Shown here: one piece after another, positions 35,200 through 44,133 of the stretch
How positions within the stretch are numbered: position 1 is the stretch's first letter
Layout: each line of letters opens with the position of its first letter
Assembly: GCA_910585715.1 (NCBI GenBank)
Contig: CAJUEX010000004.1
Coordinates: 1-64,000, forward strand
Direction of reading: 5' to 3'
Source of the DNA: an uncultured Lachnospiraceae bacterium
GTDB lineage: Bacteria; Bacillota; Clostridia; Lachnospirales; Lachnospiraceae
Length of the DNA stretch: 64,000 nt
Program-made: the position numbers and the translations under genes
Notes under the pieces: model-generated
Database searches by the model: none
The model's input: only the letters and a program-made list of their open reading frames with translations
What the model was told of the DNA's origin: nothing

Positions 35200-35228
35200 A
35201 TAATACCGCTTGTACCAATATCTGTCAA
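35200..35228 (-). promoter_or_regulatory. Promoter of the 315-residue secreted protein gene
   Basis: TTGACA (35223-35228) and TATTAT (35200-35205) on the minus strand have a 17-base spacer. Confidence 0.7.
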
Positions 35229-35298
35229 TGAATTACCCTTTAAGATTTCCTTAATTTTTCCTTTCTGCCACAGCTTTACTGCAACAAAATAGTGAAAA

Positions 35299-36279
35299 TT
35301 ATTCATCCAGCAAATATATGTATCCGATGATTTCCCGGTTTCTGCTCCACTCTTCTATATTTCCATAGTGAAAAACAATATCGGAATCAGTTGGTCTTTG
35401 CATCTTTGTCTTATAAGCCGATTCTGATACATAAATCTCATTGCCCTCTATCTTTTCCACTACTGCAATATGATAGCTGCCATATTTCTGTCCGAACACT
35501 ACCAGAGCGCCCACTTTTGGTGTCTTACCCGTCTTATAGGTTTTCGTCTGCATATTTTTCAGCCAGATGCCGTAGGGGTTTCCCCCAAAAATTTCCAGAT
35601 TCGGCTCTTTTTTTGCCTTGTCAAGTATTTCCCATGCTCTTCCGCATGCATACCACGTACAGTTTCCTATACAGTATTTACTGCCCTCAAAAGGATTCCC
35701 TGTAGGTGCATACCGGTCATAATTATAATAAATATTTCCCGAAGAAAAGTAATATTTACTGCCGGATGCCGGTGCGGCGGTTCTTGCCTGAAAAGAACTG
35801 TTCGTTACTGCCTTTCCTTTTTTTACGGTAATTTTTATTTTTGCTTTTTTCCTTGTACCGTCCTTTGCTTTACAGGTAATGGTAACTGTTCCTTTTTTCT
35901 TTAGTGTTACCACTCCCTTTGAATTCACTGTTGCAACCTTTTTATTACTGCTTGAGTAGGATAATTTCCTGTTAGTGGCATCAGAAGGCTTTATAATGGG
36001 TTTTAATTTTATTTTTTCCCCTGTTTTTCCCGAAAGCTTCTTCTTGGAAAAGGAAATCTTTTTAATTTTTATTTCCTCTGTTTCTTCAGGTTCTTCCTCC
36101 TCTTCTTCGTAACCATCACGAAATTCTTCTTCATCACCCTCATCTCCCGTCACCTGCTTCGTTCCTTCCTTATCAGAAAAATATGCCTCCGCCTTTACAG
36201 AACCCAAAACAAGAAAAACGAACATAACCATACACAACAGTGAAAAGAAGATTCCTGATTTTTTTGCTGACTGTTTCAA
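35299..36279 (-). CDS. Secreted protein with Ig-like (BIG2) domain and CHAP amidase domain
   Basis: The 326-residue protein has a signal peptide (about 1-32), an acidic linker with many Glu (about 40-72), a BIG2-type Ig-like domain (about 73-155, KPIIKPSDATNRKLSYSSSN and VATVNSKGVVTLKKKG), and a CHAP domain (about 195-326). CYS in KYCIGNCTWYACGRAWEI and His in YGSYHIAVVEKIEGNEIYVS would form the catalytic pair of a peptidoglycan amidase or endopeptidase. The start is TTG with GGGGG ten bases upstream. A TTGACA-N17-TATGCT promoter is overlapped by a 13-base inverted repeat. The probable role is wall hydrolysis, as in daughter-cell separation or remodelling. Confidence 0.88.
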   Translation of the reverse strand: MKQSAKKSGIFFSLLCMVMFVFLVLGSVKAEAYFSDKEGTKQVTGDEGDEEEFRDGYEEEEEEPEETEEIKIKKISFSKKKLSGKTGEKIKLKPIIKPSDATNRKLSYSSSNKKVATVNSKGVVTLKKKGTVTITCKAKDGTRKKAKIKITVKKGKAVTNSSFQARTAAPASGSKYYFSSGNIYYNYDRYAPTGNPFEGSKYCIGNCTWYACGRAWEILDKAKKEPNLEIFGGNPYGIWLKNMQTKTYKTGKTPKVGALVVFGQKYGSYHIAVVEKIEGNEIYVSESAYKTKMQRPTDSDIVFHYGNIEEWSRNREIIGYIYLLDE

Positions 36280-36332
36280 AATTATCTGCCCCCTGTATTT
36301 TATAATCTTTCTTTTGTTTATAATAAAACAAA

Positions 36333-36378
36333 AAATCTCAAAAAACGCTTAATTTCAGCATAATATTTTTTGAGATTT
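36333..36378. promoter_or_regulatory. Inverted repeat over the CHAP gene promoter (operator candidate)
   Basis: AAATCTCAAAAAA (36333-36345) and TTTTTTGAGATTT (36366-36378) are perfect 13-base arms with a 20-base spacer. One arm fills the promoter spacer and the other covers the start of the transcript, so a bound protein would block the polymerase. A terminator function is less likely given this position. Confidence 0.5.
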
Positions 36379-36385
36379 ATGTCAA
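36357..36385 (-). promoter_or_regulatory. Promoter of the CHAP protein gene
   Basis: TTGACA (36380-36385) and TATGCT (36357-36362) on the minus strand have a 17-base spacer. Confidence 0.65.
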
Positions 36386-36413
36386 CCTAATTGTTGCATT
36401 TTATTTTTTATTT

Positions 36414-36637
36414 GTAACAGTTCAGCCCTCAGCCTTCCCACACAGGAATCAGAACCGGCTGCAGGCAGAAAATGTTTCTACGTCGCCACGCTCTCGCTCT
36501 GATAAAAACGCAGCAGTGCTAAGCTCGAAAGAACCTCGCTAAGCGCTGGCGTTTTTATAAGGGCTCCTTTAGAAATCATTTTCTGCCTGCAGCCGGTTCT
36601 GATTCCTGTGTGGGAAGGCTGAGGGCTGAACTGTTAC
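36414..36637. repeat. Palindromic intergenic element, full copy D (most intact)
   Basis: Arms 36414-36474 and 36577-36637 are 61 bases and perfectly complementary, starting with GTAACAGTTCAG. The core (36475-36576) is nearly identical to copy A. Compared with A, one arm base pair is changed on both sides (T-A to A-T within GAATCNGAACC). It starts 36 bases after the lysC stop and fills most of the 394-base gap; the rest is the CHAP promoter. Confidence 0.93.
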
Positions 36638-36673
36638 TTTTATTTACATTTTATTTACATTTTTACATTGCCA

Positions 36674-37993
36674 TCAAAGCTGCGCCACTACAAAAATATC
36701 ATAAATGGCTTTAATTGCAGCTTCAAATTCATTGTTTGTTACGCCAATGATAATATTCAGCTCAGAAGAGCCCTGGTCTATCATCTTTACGTTTACATTG
36801 GCATGGGCAAGGGCGGAGAAAATCCTTCCTGCCGTTCCTCTTGTGGCCTTCATTCCCCTGCCTACTACGGCAATCAATGCCAGATCGGATTCTAAGTCAA
36901 TGGAGTCAGGTTTGGCAAGCTTGTGGATGCCTGCAAGCACCTTTTGTTCTTTTTTCTCAAACTCATCCTGATGGACAAATACCGTCATGGTGTCAATTCC
37001 GGAAGGAACATGCTCAAAGGAAATGTCATTTTCTTCAAATACCTGAAGCACCTTTCTTCCAAATCCAATCTCAGAATTCATCATATCCTTTTCTATGTTG
37101 ATGGCGCAAAAGCCTTTCTTTCCTGCAATGCCGGTAATGACATATTTTGGCTTCTGGCATGTGCTTTCCACAATCCAGGTTCCTTCATCCTTGGGGGCAT
37201 TTGTATTTTTAATATTGATAGGGATTCCTTCCTTGCGAACCGGGAAAATGGCGTCCTCATGAAGCACGGTGGCGCCCATATAGGAAAGCTCCCGCAGTTC
37301 CCTGTAAGTAATCGTATCAATTCCCTTTGGATTGTCAATAATTCTCGGATCCGTAATTAAGAATCCTGAAACATCCGTCCAGTTTTCATACACATCCGCC
37401 TTTACTGCTTTTGCCACGATGGAGCCTGTAATATCAGAGCCGCCTCTGGAAAAAGTCTTTACGGTACCGTCTTCCTTCGCTCCGTAAAAGCCCGGAATCA
37501 CTGCCCGCTCTATGCCGGAAAGCCGTTCAGACAGCACTTCGTTTGTTTTATCGGGCATAAAACTGCCGTTTTCATCAAAGAAAATAACCGTAGCGGCATC
37601 AATAAATTCATAGCCTAAATAATTTGCCATGATAATGCCGTTTAAATATTCTCCCCGGCTTGCCGCATAGTCGCTTCCTGCCTTTTTCTTAAAGTTTTCT
37701 GCGATAGTCTTAAACTCTGCCTCCAAAGACAGCCCAAGCCCAAGCCCTTCTATTATCTCATTATATCTTGCTTCTATTGCCTTTAATGCTTTGGAAAAAT
37801 CATTGCCTTTTTCTGCATAGGCATAGGTGGCATACAGCATATCCGTTACCTTTGTGTCGCCAGAATGTCTTTTTCCCGGTGCAGAAGGCACTACATATTT
37901 CCGGTCCTTATCCGCCCTGATGATAGCGCCCACCTTCTTAAACTGTTCCGCACTGGCAAGAGAGCTTCCGCCAAACTTTACGATTTTAACCAT
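36674..37993 (-). CDS. lysC: Aspartate kinase
   Basis: Aspartate kinase phosphorylates aspartate, the first step towards lysine, threonine and methionine. The 439-residue protein begins MVKIVKFGGSSLASAEQFKK, with the kinase motifs FSRGGSDITGSIVAKA and WTDVSGFLITDPRI, then two ACT domains at the C-terminus (about 300-439; IDTMTVFVHQDEFEKKE and VKMIDQGSSELNIIIGV), which would bind an amino acid inhibitor. It is monofunctional. It lies near the hom-apgM operon but is separated from it by 153 bases. No lysine riboswitch is visible upstream. Confidence 0.95.
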   Translation of the reverse strand: MVKIVKFGGSSLASAEQFKKVGAIIRADKDRKYVVPSAPGKRHSGDTKVTDMLYATYAYAEKGNDFSKALKAIEARYNEIIEGLGLGLSLEAEFKTIAENFKKKAGSDYAASRGEYLNGIIMANYLGYEFIDAATVIFFDENGSFMPDKTNEVLSERLSGIERAVIPGFYGAKEDGTVKTFSRGGSDITGSIVAKAVKADVYENWTDVSGFLITDPRIIDNPKGIDTITYRELRELSYMGATVLHEDAIFPVRKEGIPINIKNTNAPKDEGTWIVESTCQKPKYVITGIAGKKGFCAINIEKDMMNSEIGFGRKVLQVFEENDISFEHVPSGIDTMTVFVHQDEFEKKEQKVLAGIHKLAKPDSIDLESDLALIAVVGRGMKATRGTAGRIFSALAHANVNVKMIDQGSSELNIIIGVTNNEFEAAIKAIYDIFVVAQL

Positions 37994-38146
37994 TATTATC
38001 TGAATCTCCTTTTATATTTGTATACGATATTTTCAGTTAATTATAAAGTACCCTGCAGTCCTAATTCTGCCTCGTCACTTTAACAATGTCGCAAGCAGAA
38101 TATTTTGCGGTTGCCGGGCGCTTTGCAATTGTCTGATAATACTTTT

Positions 38147-39349
38147 CTATTTTTCAAAAAGCAGCTCTATGATTTCATGTCCCTTTTCAACAAAATGACC
38201 GCTTTTCTTTGCTTCCTTTTCGTTGTAAAGAAGGCTGTTTTCTGTTTTTTCAGTGCTGTCATACAAGAGATACGGCACATTATCAGAGGTATGGGTTCTG
38301 ACACGGATTGGTGTTGGATGATCCGGAAGCACCAGCAGGCGGAAATCAATTCCCTTTTCTGTCAGCTCCTCATAAAAAGGTCCGATAATCTGTTCATCCA
38401 GAAATTCAATTGCCTGAACTTTTCTCTCCACGCTTCCCTGATGTCCCATTTCATCGGGAGCCTCCACATGAATATAGACAAAATCATATCCGTCTTCCGC
38501 AAGCGCTTTTACAGCGGCATCCTTTTTTCCGGTATAATTGGTATGAAGCCCGCCGTTAGCTCCCTCTACCTCTATATTATCCATTCCGGCGCCCACTGCA
38601 ATTCCTTTTAATAAATCCACAGCGGAAATCATAACGCCTTTCTTTCCGGTCTTTTCCTTAAAGTCGGAAAGCATGGGCTTTGTGCCCGCACCCCAGAACC
38701 AGCAGCAGTTAGCCGGATTTAACCCCTGTTTTTTTCTTTCTATGTTGATAGGATGGTTTACTAAGATGTCATAGCTTTTTTCCATCATCTTACGAAGCGC
38801 CTCTTCCTTTGGAAGATAAGGGCCGATTACCTGCTCTAAAACGTCGTGGGGAGGAGTCAGCTCCACCACCTTTCCATTTTCCCAAATCAGGCAGTGACGG
38901 TAACTGGTTCCCACAAAAAATTTGTAGGTGTCGTCCTCTAACTCCTTCCTGACTGCTTCTAACAATACGGCACAATCCTCTGTGCTGATTTCGCCGGAGC
39001 TGTGGTCGATGATGGTCTTTTCCTCAAAGGGAACATCCTCCTCTGAAATGGTCACAATATTGCAGCGTATGGCAATATCCGTGTTTTTCATTGGAATACC
39101 AATGCTCAGGGCCTCTAAAGGAGAACGTCCTGAATAGTATTTTTTCGGGTCATACCCCATAACGGAAAGGTTAGCCGTATCAGAACCCGGCTTCATGCCC
39201 TCCGGTATGGTATGCACCATTCCCACCTGTCCCATTCTGCTTAATTTATCCATTGCGGGAGTTTTGGCATATTCCAGCGGAGTCTTTCCGTTTAATGCTT
39301 CAATTGGCTCATCCGCCATGCCGTCTCCTAAAATAATTGCATATTTCAT
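38147..39349 (-). CDS. apgM: ApgM-like cofactor-independent phosphoglycerate mutase, possible alternative homoserine kinase
   Basis: The 400-residue alkaline-phosphatase-superfamily protein has KYAIILGDGMADEPIEALNG, GSDTANLSVMGYDP with the phosphorylated Ser, HVEAPDEMGHQG and LPDHPTPIRVRTHTSDNVPY. This is the archaeal-type phosphoglycerate mutase family. In bacteria, members beside threonine genes have been proposed to act as homoserine kinase, and here it lies seven bases after hom. The start at 39349 has AGAGGA upstream, while an ATG seven codons earlier overlaps hom. No thrB of the GHMP type is in the window. The kinase role is inferred from context. Confidence 0.85.
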   Translation of the reverse strand: MKYAIILGDGMADEPIEALNGKTPLEYAKTPAMDKLSRMGQVGMVHTIPEGMKPGSDTANLSVMGYDPKKYYSGRSPLEALSIGIPMKNTDIAIRCNIVTISEEDVPFEEKTIIDHSSGEISTEDCAVLLEAVRKELEDDTYKFFVGTSYRHCLIWENGKVVELTPPHDVLEQVIGPYLPKEEALRKMMEKSYDILVNHPINIERKKQGLNPANCCWFWGAGTKPMLSDFKEKTGKKGVMISAVDLLKGIAVGAGMDNIEVEGANGGLHTNYTGKKDAAVKALAEDGYDFVYIHVEAPDEMGHQGSVERKVQAIEFLDEQIIGPFYEELTEKGIDFRLLVLPDHPTPIRVRTHTSDNVPYLLYDSTEKTENSLLYNEKEAKKSGHFVEKGHEIIELLFEK

Positions 39350-39356
39350 ATTTCCT

Positions 39357-40562
39357 CTATTCCTCCACACGAATCATGGAAATTACATTACCTGCGGCTT
39401 TTTCCTTTTCCTTATATTCTTTTTCGCTCATGACTTCCGTCACAAAGCCAAGCTCATCAGAAAATCCTCCATCCAGAAAGCTTACTTTTCCGAAAACAGC
39501 TTCCGTCTTTGCCCTGTCACTGCCTTCTACTCTTACAAAAAATCTTCTTTTTGCATCCTCTATTCCTGCAAGCTGTAATTTTTCAGGGTCCCAAAAACAG
39601 AAAATATTTTTGCCGATATGCTTTGCACAGTCAATCACATCAGAAACGACTGCGCTTGCCGTAGGAAGCTTTCCTGCTCCCTTACCATAATACATAGTTT
39701 CTCCCAAAGTGTTCCCTTTTACCAGAATGGCATTGAACACGTCATTGACGCTGTAAAGAGCATTATCCCTGTGAATCACAAAGGGGGCAACCATGGCAAA
39801 ATATTTTCCGTCCACATGCCTGCTCATGCCGAGAAGCTTGATGGTGGAATCCATCTGTTTCATATAAACAAAATCTCTTGTGGAAATTTTAGTAATGCCT
39901 TCTGTATAAATATCTTCAAAATTTACAGTCTTTCCATATACAAGCGAGGATAAAATAGCTATTTTACGACACGCATCGTAGCCCTCCACATCTGCTTCCG
40001 GATTTCTTTCCGCATAGCCCTTTTCCTGTGCTTCCTTTAACACCTCTGAAAAATCAGAGCCTTCTCTTTCCATTTTTGTCAAAATATAATTGGTGGTACC
40101 GTTTAAAATACCCGTAATGGCTTCAATCCTTTCCGGTGTCAGGGAAGAATTGATCGGGCGGATAATAGGAATACCGCCTCCCACGCTTGCTTCAAACAGA
40201 TAGTTGCAGTTATGCTCTCTTGCAATCTGTAAAAGCTCCGGACCATGCTTTGCCACCAGCTCCTTGTTGGAGGTACATACGCTTTTCCCTGCCATAAGCG
40301 CCCTTTTGGAGAATGTATAGGCAGGCTCAATGCCTCCCATAGCCTCACAGACAATGGAAACTTCCTCATCATTTAAGATGGCTTCCACATCATGCACTAC
40401 CAGATTTTCATAAGGGTCTCCGGGGAAATCCCTTAAATCCAGAATATATTTTACATCAATATCCACTCCGGCCTTTTTGTTGACCATTTCCTGATTTGTC
40501 TTAATAACCTCTACAATACCGCTTCCTACTGTTCCGTATCCTAATACCGCTGTTTTTATCAT
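39357..40562 (-). CDS. hom: Homoserine dehydrogenase
   Basis: Homoserine dehydrogenase reduces aspartate semialdehyde to homoserine. The 401-residue protein begins with the NAD(P) loop KTAVLGYGTVGSGIVEVI and has CTSNKELVAKHGPELLQIA, GGGIPIIRPINSSLTPERIE, GILNGTTNYILTKM and YAERNPEADVEGYDACRKIA, the substrate site. It has no C-terminal ACT domain. It lies four bases after an ACT-domain protein gene, which may supply regulation in trans, and seven bases before apgM. Confidence 0.96.
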   Translation of the reverse strand: MIKTAVLGYGTVGSGIVEVIKTNQEMVNKKAGVDIDVKYILDLRDFPGDPYENLVVHDVEAILNDEEVSIVCEAMGGIEPAYTFSKRALMAGKSVCTSNKELVAKHGPELLQIAREHNCNYLFEASVGGGIPIIRPINSSLTPERIEAITGILNGTTNYILTKMEREGSDFSEVLKEAQEKGYAERNPEADVEGYDACRKIAILSSLVYGKTVNFEDIYTEGITKISTRDFVYMKQMDSTIKLLGMSRHVDGKYFAMVAPFVIHRDNALYSVNDVFNAILVKGNTLGETMYYGKGAGKLPTASAVVSDVIDCAKHIGKNIFCFWDPEKLQLAGIEDAKRRFFVRVEGSDRAKTEAVFGKVSFLDGGFSDELGFVTEVMSEKEYKEKEKAAGNVISMIRVEE

Positions 40563-40566
40563 CTCT

Positions 40567-41118
40567 TTACTCCTTAGCTATTATTTTCACGTAATGAACG
40601 CCTTCTTTTCTTTCCACCCGGTCTATCATTGCCGACATGTCCTGGGTGGTAGATAGTACCTGCACACTTACACTTAAGGATGCCACTCCGTTAATGGGAA
40701 TGCTTTGATGAATTGTCAAAATATTGGCGCCAAAGACCGCTATAATTTTCAACACATCCGACAACAGTCCCGGCTGGTCATCCATCTGTACTGTCATGGT
40801 GACAGTCTTGCCCTCCGTAGTATCATGAAACGGAAAAATGTCCTCTTTGTACTTGTAAAAAGAGCTTCTGCTGATTCCAACCTTGTCAACAGCTTCCTGT
40901 ACAGAATGGGCCTTTTCCGATTCCAGCATTCGTTTTGCTTCCACTACCTTTAGCAGCACTTCCGGCAGGGCTCTTTGTTTTACTACAAAATATCCCGTAC
41001 TTTCCACATCGCACCTCAAATGGCTGTCCGGTTTCTTTTTGCCGGCAGCATATGTACTTTTATTGCTTGTCCGCTTGGGAAATACAGTTGTTTTTGTTTG
41101 TTTTTCCTTGACGGACAT
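40567..41118 (-). CDS. ACT domain-containing regulatory protein (PheB-like)
   Basis: The protein has about 183 residues: a basic N-terminus, a helix-turn-helix-like helical segment (RALPEVLLKVVEAKRMLESE and VGISRSSFYKYKEDIF) and a C-terminal ACT domain (VTMTVQMDDQPGLLSDVLKI, LTIHQSIPINGVASLSVSV). It belongs to the family sometimes called UPF0735 or PheB-like, usually found before hom. The start is placed at 41118 (MSVKEKQ) because the promoter -10 at 41138-41143 lies inside the longer frame. It may sense an aspartate-family amino acid for the hom-apgM operon. Confidence 0.88.
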   Translation of the reverse strand: MSVKEKQTKTTVFPKRTSNKSTYAAGKKKPDSHLRCDVESTGYFVVKQRALPEVLLKVVEAKRMLESEKAHSVQEAVDKVGISRSSFYKYKEDIFPFHDTTEGKTVTMTVQMDDQPGLLSDVLKIIAVFGANILTIHQSIPINGVASLSVSVQVLSTTQDMSAMIDRVERKEGVHYVKIIAKE

Positions 41119-41137
41119 TTGTTTGCCACCGAGGGAT

Positions 41138-41166
41138 ATTGTAGCATAATAGACAAAAAGACGCAA
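41138..41166 (-). promoter_or_regulatory. Promoter of the ACT-hom-apgM operon
   Basis: TTGCGT (41161-41166) and TACAAT (41138-41143) on the minus strand have a 17-base spacer. Initiation near 41131 leaves a leader of about 13 bases before the ATG at 41118, which excludes the upstream ATG at 41166. Confidence 0.6.
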
Positions 41167-41220
41167 GGGGGGTTGTGAAAAATGTTAAATTATCAATTAT
41201 AAATACAATGCCTAAAACCA

Positions 41221-41268
41221 AAAAGTACGAAGCCTGTCTCCAATTCAGGAAACATTCTTCGTACTTTT
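41221..41268 (-). terminator. Strong terminator between the SHOCT-like gene and the ACT-hom operon
   Basis: AAAAGTACGAAG (41221-41232) pairs with CTTCGTACTTTT (41257-41268), 12 bases, with an inner CCTG/CAGG. T-rich sequence follows on the minus strand. Confidence 0.8.
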
Positions 41269-41331
41269 CCCATTCTTTTCTTATTAAGTACCCGGACTAA
41301 ACTGCATATACAGCATTCACCATATATGCCG

Positions 41332-41853
41332 CTAAGCATAAAAATCCATCAATTTTGTACGGAGTTCTGAATATTCCAAAGGATTTATGAAGCCCTGTCT
41401 TTTTAATTCCTTCAGCCTCTCAACCGTTTCTTTAAACAGCTGTATTTCGTCCTGAAGCTGCGTCCTGCCGTCCTTTGTAAATGCCCCTCCAAGAATCAGC
41501 CTCTTAATTTCTTCCGTCTCTTTCTCAAGAAGCAGGTCCCTGAATTGATTAACCGCGCTTTCCAATGTAGGCGTCAGCACATTGATTCCCGGCAGATAAA
41601 TATTATCCCTTTCGTTAAACACAATCATGCTACAGGGCTTTTTATCAAACTGGCTTCCGGTAACTTTAGTTATCTGGGAGAAAGCATATCGGAAATCTGT
41701 AATTTCATGTTTTCCGTTTCCCAGCTCCCGATATCCCCTGCCCCAAACCTTTTCAACGCTGATATTCACGCTGATATGCTCAGGAGAGGAAAAAAATCCC
41801 ATTTTATACTCTCCGGAAAATTCCCTGGAATCTCCTAATTGAAGTTCCCCCAT
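41332..41853 (-). CDS. PH-like/SHOCT-like protein of unknown function
   Basis: I do not recognise a named family with certainty. The 173-residue cytoplasmic protein has a beta-rich N-terminal part (about 1-100: FSGEYKMGFFSSPEHISVNI, YAFSQITKVTGSQFDKK) like a bacterial PH-type domain. Its C-terminal helical tail (VERLKELKRQGFINPLEYSE) matches the SHOCT pattern LxxLxxxGxIxxxEFxxxK. SHOCT tails often mediate oligomerisation. It has no signal or membrane helix. It is a single-gene transcript between glyA and the hom operon. Confidence 0.7.
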   Translation of the reverse strand: MGELQLGDSREFSGEYKMGFFSSPEHISVNISVEKVWGRGYRELGNGKHEITDFRYAFSQITKVTGSQFDKKPCSMIVFNERDNIYLPGINVLTPTLESAVNQFRDLLLEKETEEIKRLILGGAFTKDGRTQLQDEIQLFKETVERLKELKRQGFINPLEYSELRTKLMDFYA

Positions 41854-41961
41854 TTTTACACGCTCCCATTCTTCCTAATATTAGTCCAGACATTTGCAAA
41901 ACCCATAGACTTTCAAAATATTCTCATAAATCAGATGCTCTGAAAATATCTGCCAATATCA

Positions 41962-43200
41962 CTAAATAAGAGGATATTTGTCCGTAAGGGTTTTTACAAT
42001 TGCCTGAGCCTCTGCTACTTTTTCTTCTCCGCCTTTAATAACAAGCGCAATTGCTTCTGCAATCTTATCCATATCTTCTGTATTCATTCCCCTGGAAGTA
42101 ACTGCCGGCGAACCTAAACGAATACCGCTTGTTACAAAAGGAGATTTAGGGTCATTTGGTATGGTATTTTTGTTGGCGGTAATGTGTGCCGCATCCAAAA
42201 GCTTTTCCACTTCCTTGCCTGTAAGCTCAAAGTTGGTCAAATCCACAAGCATTAAATGGTTGTCCGTACCGCCGGATACAATTTTGATTCCTCTGTCCAT
42301 CAGTCCTTTGCAAAGCGCCTGAGCGTTGTCGATTACACCCTGCTGGTATTTCTTAAATTCATCCGATAAGGCTTCCTTAAAGCAGACAGCCTTTGCTGCA
42401 ATCACATGCATAAGCGGTCCGCCCTGAATACCGGGGAAAATAGCCTTATTAAAGTTGTATTTTTCTGCAGCTTCTTTGTTGGCAAGAATCAATCCGCCCC
42501 TTGGGCCCCTCAATGTTTTGTGGGTGGTGGTGGTAACCACATCCGCATAGGGGATTGGGCTTTCATGTAAGCCTGCCGCTACCAGACCTGCTATATGAGC
42601 CATGTCCACCATAAGAACTGCGCCAACTTCGTCCGCAACCTCACGGAATTTCTTAAAGTCGATTGCCCTTGCATAAGCGGAAGCGCCTGCAATAATCATC
42701 TTGGGCTTTGACTCCAGCGCAATCCTGCGAAGCTCGTCATAGTCAATAAATCCTTCATCATTTACACCGTAAGGAACAATATGGAAATATTTACCGGACA
42801 TATTCACCGGGCTTCCATGAGTCAGGTGTCCTCCATGTGCCAGGTTCATGCCCATAATCGTATCGCCCGGCTCACATACTGCAAACTGTACCGCCATGTT
42901 TGCTTGGGCTCCGGAATGTGGCTGCACGTTGGCATATTCACAGCCAAACAACTCTTTTGCCCTTTCAATTGCCAGATTTTCCACTACATCCACGCAGTCG
43001 CAGCCTCCGTAATATCTTTTGCCCGGATAGCCTTCCGCATATTTATTTGTAAGGGGGCTTCCCATTGCCGCCATAACCGCTTTGCTCACCCAGTTTTCTG
43101 ATGCAATCAGCTCAATGTGGCTGTTTTGCCTTTCCTGCTCTGCTACGATTGCTTCTGCGATTTCAGGGTCCACATTTTTTACTTCGTCTAATGAATACAT
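41962..43200 (-). CDS. glyA: Serine hydroxymethyltransferase
   Basis: GlyA interconverts serine and glycine and charges tetrahydrofolate with the one-carbon unit used by thyA and purine synthesis. The 412-residue protein has NKYAEGYPGKRYYGGCDCVD, ANVQPHSGAQANMAV and VVTTTTHKTLRGPRGGLI, where Lys binds PLP. Length and motifs fit the family throughout. The start has GGAGG at a good distance. It is a single gene; the upstream 214-base gap holds divergent promoters. Confidence 0.97.
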   Translation of the reverse strand: MYSLDEVKNVDPEIAEAIVAEQERQNSHIELIASENWVSKAVMAAMGSPLTNKYAEGYPGKRYYGGCDCVDVVENLAIERAKELFGCEYANVQPHSGAQANMAVQFAVCEPGDTIMGMNLAHGGHLTHGSPVNMSGKYFHIVPYGVNDEGFIDYDELRRIALESKPKMIIAGASAYARAIDFKKFREVADEVGAVLMVDMAHIAGLVAAGLHESPIPYADVVTTTTHKTLRGPRGGLILANKEAAEKYNFNKAIFPGIQGGPLMHVIAAKAVCFKEALSDEFKKYQQGVIDNAQALCKGLMDRGIKIVSGGTDNHLMLVDLTNFELTGKEVEKLLDAAHITANKNTIPNDPKSPFVTSGIRLGSPAVTSRGMNTEDMDKIAEAIALVIKGGEEKVAEAQAIVKTLTDKYPLI

Positions 43201-43313
43201 ATTGTTACCTCCGATTTTTATGTAAAATGCTACCGTTTAAAAGTATATCACAATTTTTTGTGGGTGAAAACCAAATTTTCCATGAAAATAAAATGAATTT
43301 TTCTATAATATTA

Positions 43314-43341
43314 TTGACAGGAAAAAAACTGATTATAAAAT
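43314..43341 (+). promoter_or_regulatory. Promoter of the PAP2 gene
   Basis: TTGACA (43314-43319) and TAAAAT (43336-43341) on the plus strand have a 16-base spacer, about 75 bases upstream of the TTG start. Confidence 0.6.
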
Positions 43342-43414
43342 AGAAGAAGAATTGTTTACAAGTATTATTTACAAAACTCTGATTCTACAAAAAAAATGAA
43401 AGCAGGTAATCAAC

Positions 43415-44089
43415 TTGAATAATAACATACTGAATTTTCTGAAAAAATACAGGCATGCCATGCTGCCCCTTTTATATTTTCCTTTTTACATGCTTGCCTT
43501 TTCCTATCTGGAAAGAACCGTCACCACGGACTTTGCCTTAGTGCATATGCGGTTAGACGACTATATTCCCTTTATTGAATACTTTGTAATCCCTTATTAT
43601 CTCTGGTTTCCCTACATTGCAGCAACGGTAATCACTTTTATTTTCCTTGATAAAACAGATTATTATAAGCTGTGCATTACATTGGGCACAGGAATGACGC
43701 TTTTTCTTCTGATTTCTTTTCTCATTCCAAACGGTCATGACCTGCGGCCCCTTGCCTTTGAAAGAGATAATATTTTTACCGGGCTTATAAAAACCATGTA
43801 CACTATTGATACCCCTACCAACCTGTTTCCAAGCATCCACTGCTACAATTCCCTTATGGCACACACCGCCATTATGGAAAATGAAACCTTAAAGAAACAC
43901 AAAGGAATCCAGATTGTTTCCCTTGTTCTATGTATTTCCATTGTTTTATCCACCGTATTCATCAAACAGCATTCTGTTTTTGATGTATTTACGGCTTTGG
44001 CATTGTCGGTGATTATGTATCTGCTTGTTTACAGGCCCGGTGTGGGAATATTCTTTAGGCACGTGAAAGAGAACGGGCAGCTTTCTTAA
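43415..44089 (+). CDS. PAP2-superfamily membrane phosphatase
   Basis: The 224-residue protein has about six membrane helices. PTNLFPSIHCYNSLMAH and FIKQHSVFDVFTALAL carry the last two PAP2 motifs (PSxH and RxHxxxDV, here with Gln-His). The first motif lies near DLRPLAFERDNIF and is less clear. The family removes phosphate from lipids such as undecaprenyl or phosphatidyl phosphates, or transfers phospho-headgroups. The start is TTG with AGCAGG upstream; an ATG at 43396 is out of frame. A perfect terminator follows. Confidence 0.85.
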   Translation: MNNNILNFLKKYRHAMLPLLYFPFYMLAFSYLERTVTTDFALVHMRLDDYIPFIEYFVIPYYLWFPYIAATVITFIFLDKTDYYKLCITLGTGMTLFLLISFLIPNGHDLRPLAFERDNIFTGLIKTMYTIDTPTNLFPSIHCYNSLMAHTAIMENETLKKHKGIQIVSLVLCISIVLSTVFIKQHSVFDVFTALALSVIMYLLVYRPGVGIFFRHVKENGQLS

Positions 44090-44100
44090 AACTCCGTGAA

Positions 44101-44133
44101 AAAGGCGCATGGTTTTTTGTTCCATGCGCCTTT
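44101..44133. terminator. Bidirectional terminator after the PAP2 gene
   Basis: AAAGGCGCATGG (44101-44112) pairs with CCATGCGCCTTT (44122-44133), twelve bases, with T-runs on both strands. It ends the PAP2 transcript and can also end the minus-strand ABC operon, whose stop is 141 bases away. Confidence 0.9.

Noticed and set aside
37994..38146. Lysine riboswitch upstream of lysC
   Set aside because: The 153-base gap is too short and shows no lysine-aptamer-like helices.
41119..41166. Longer N-terminus of the ACT protein
   Set aside because: A consensus-like promoter lies inside it, so the upstream ATG is not transcribed from that promoter.
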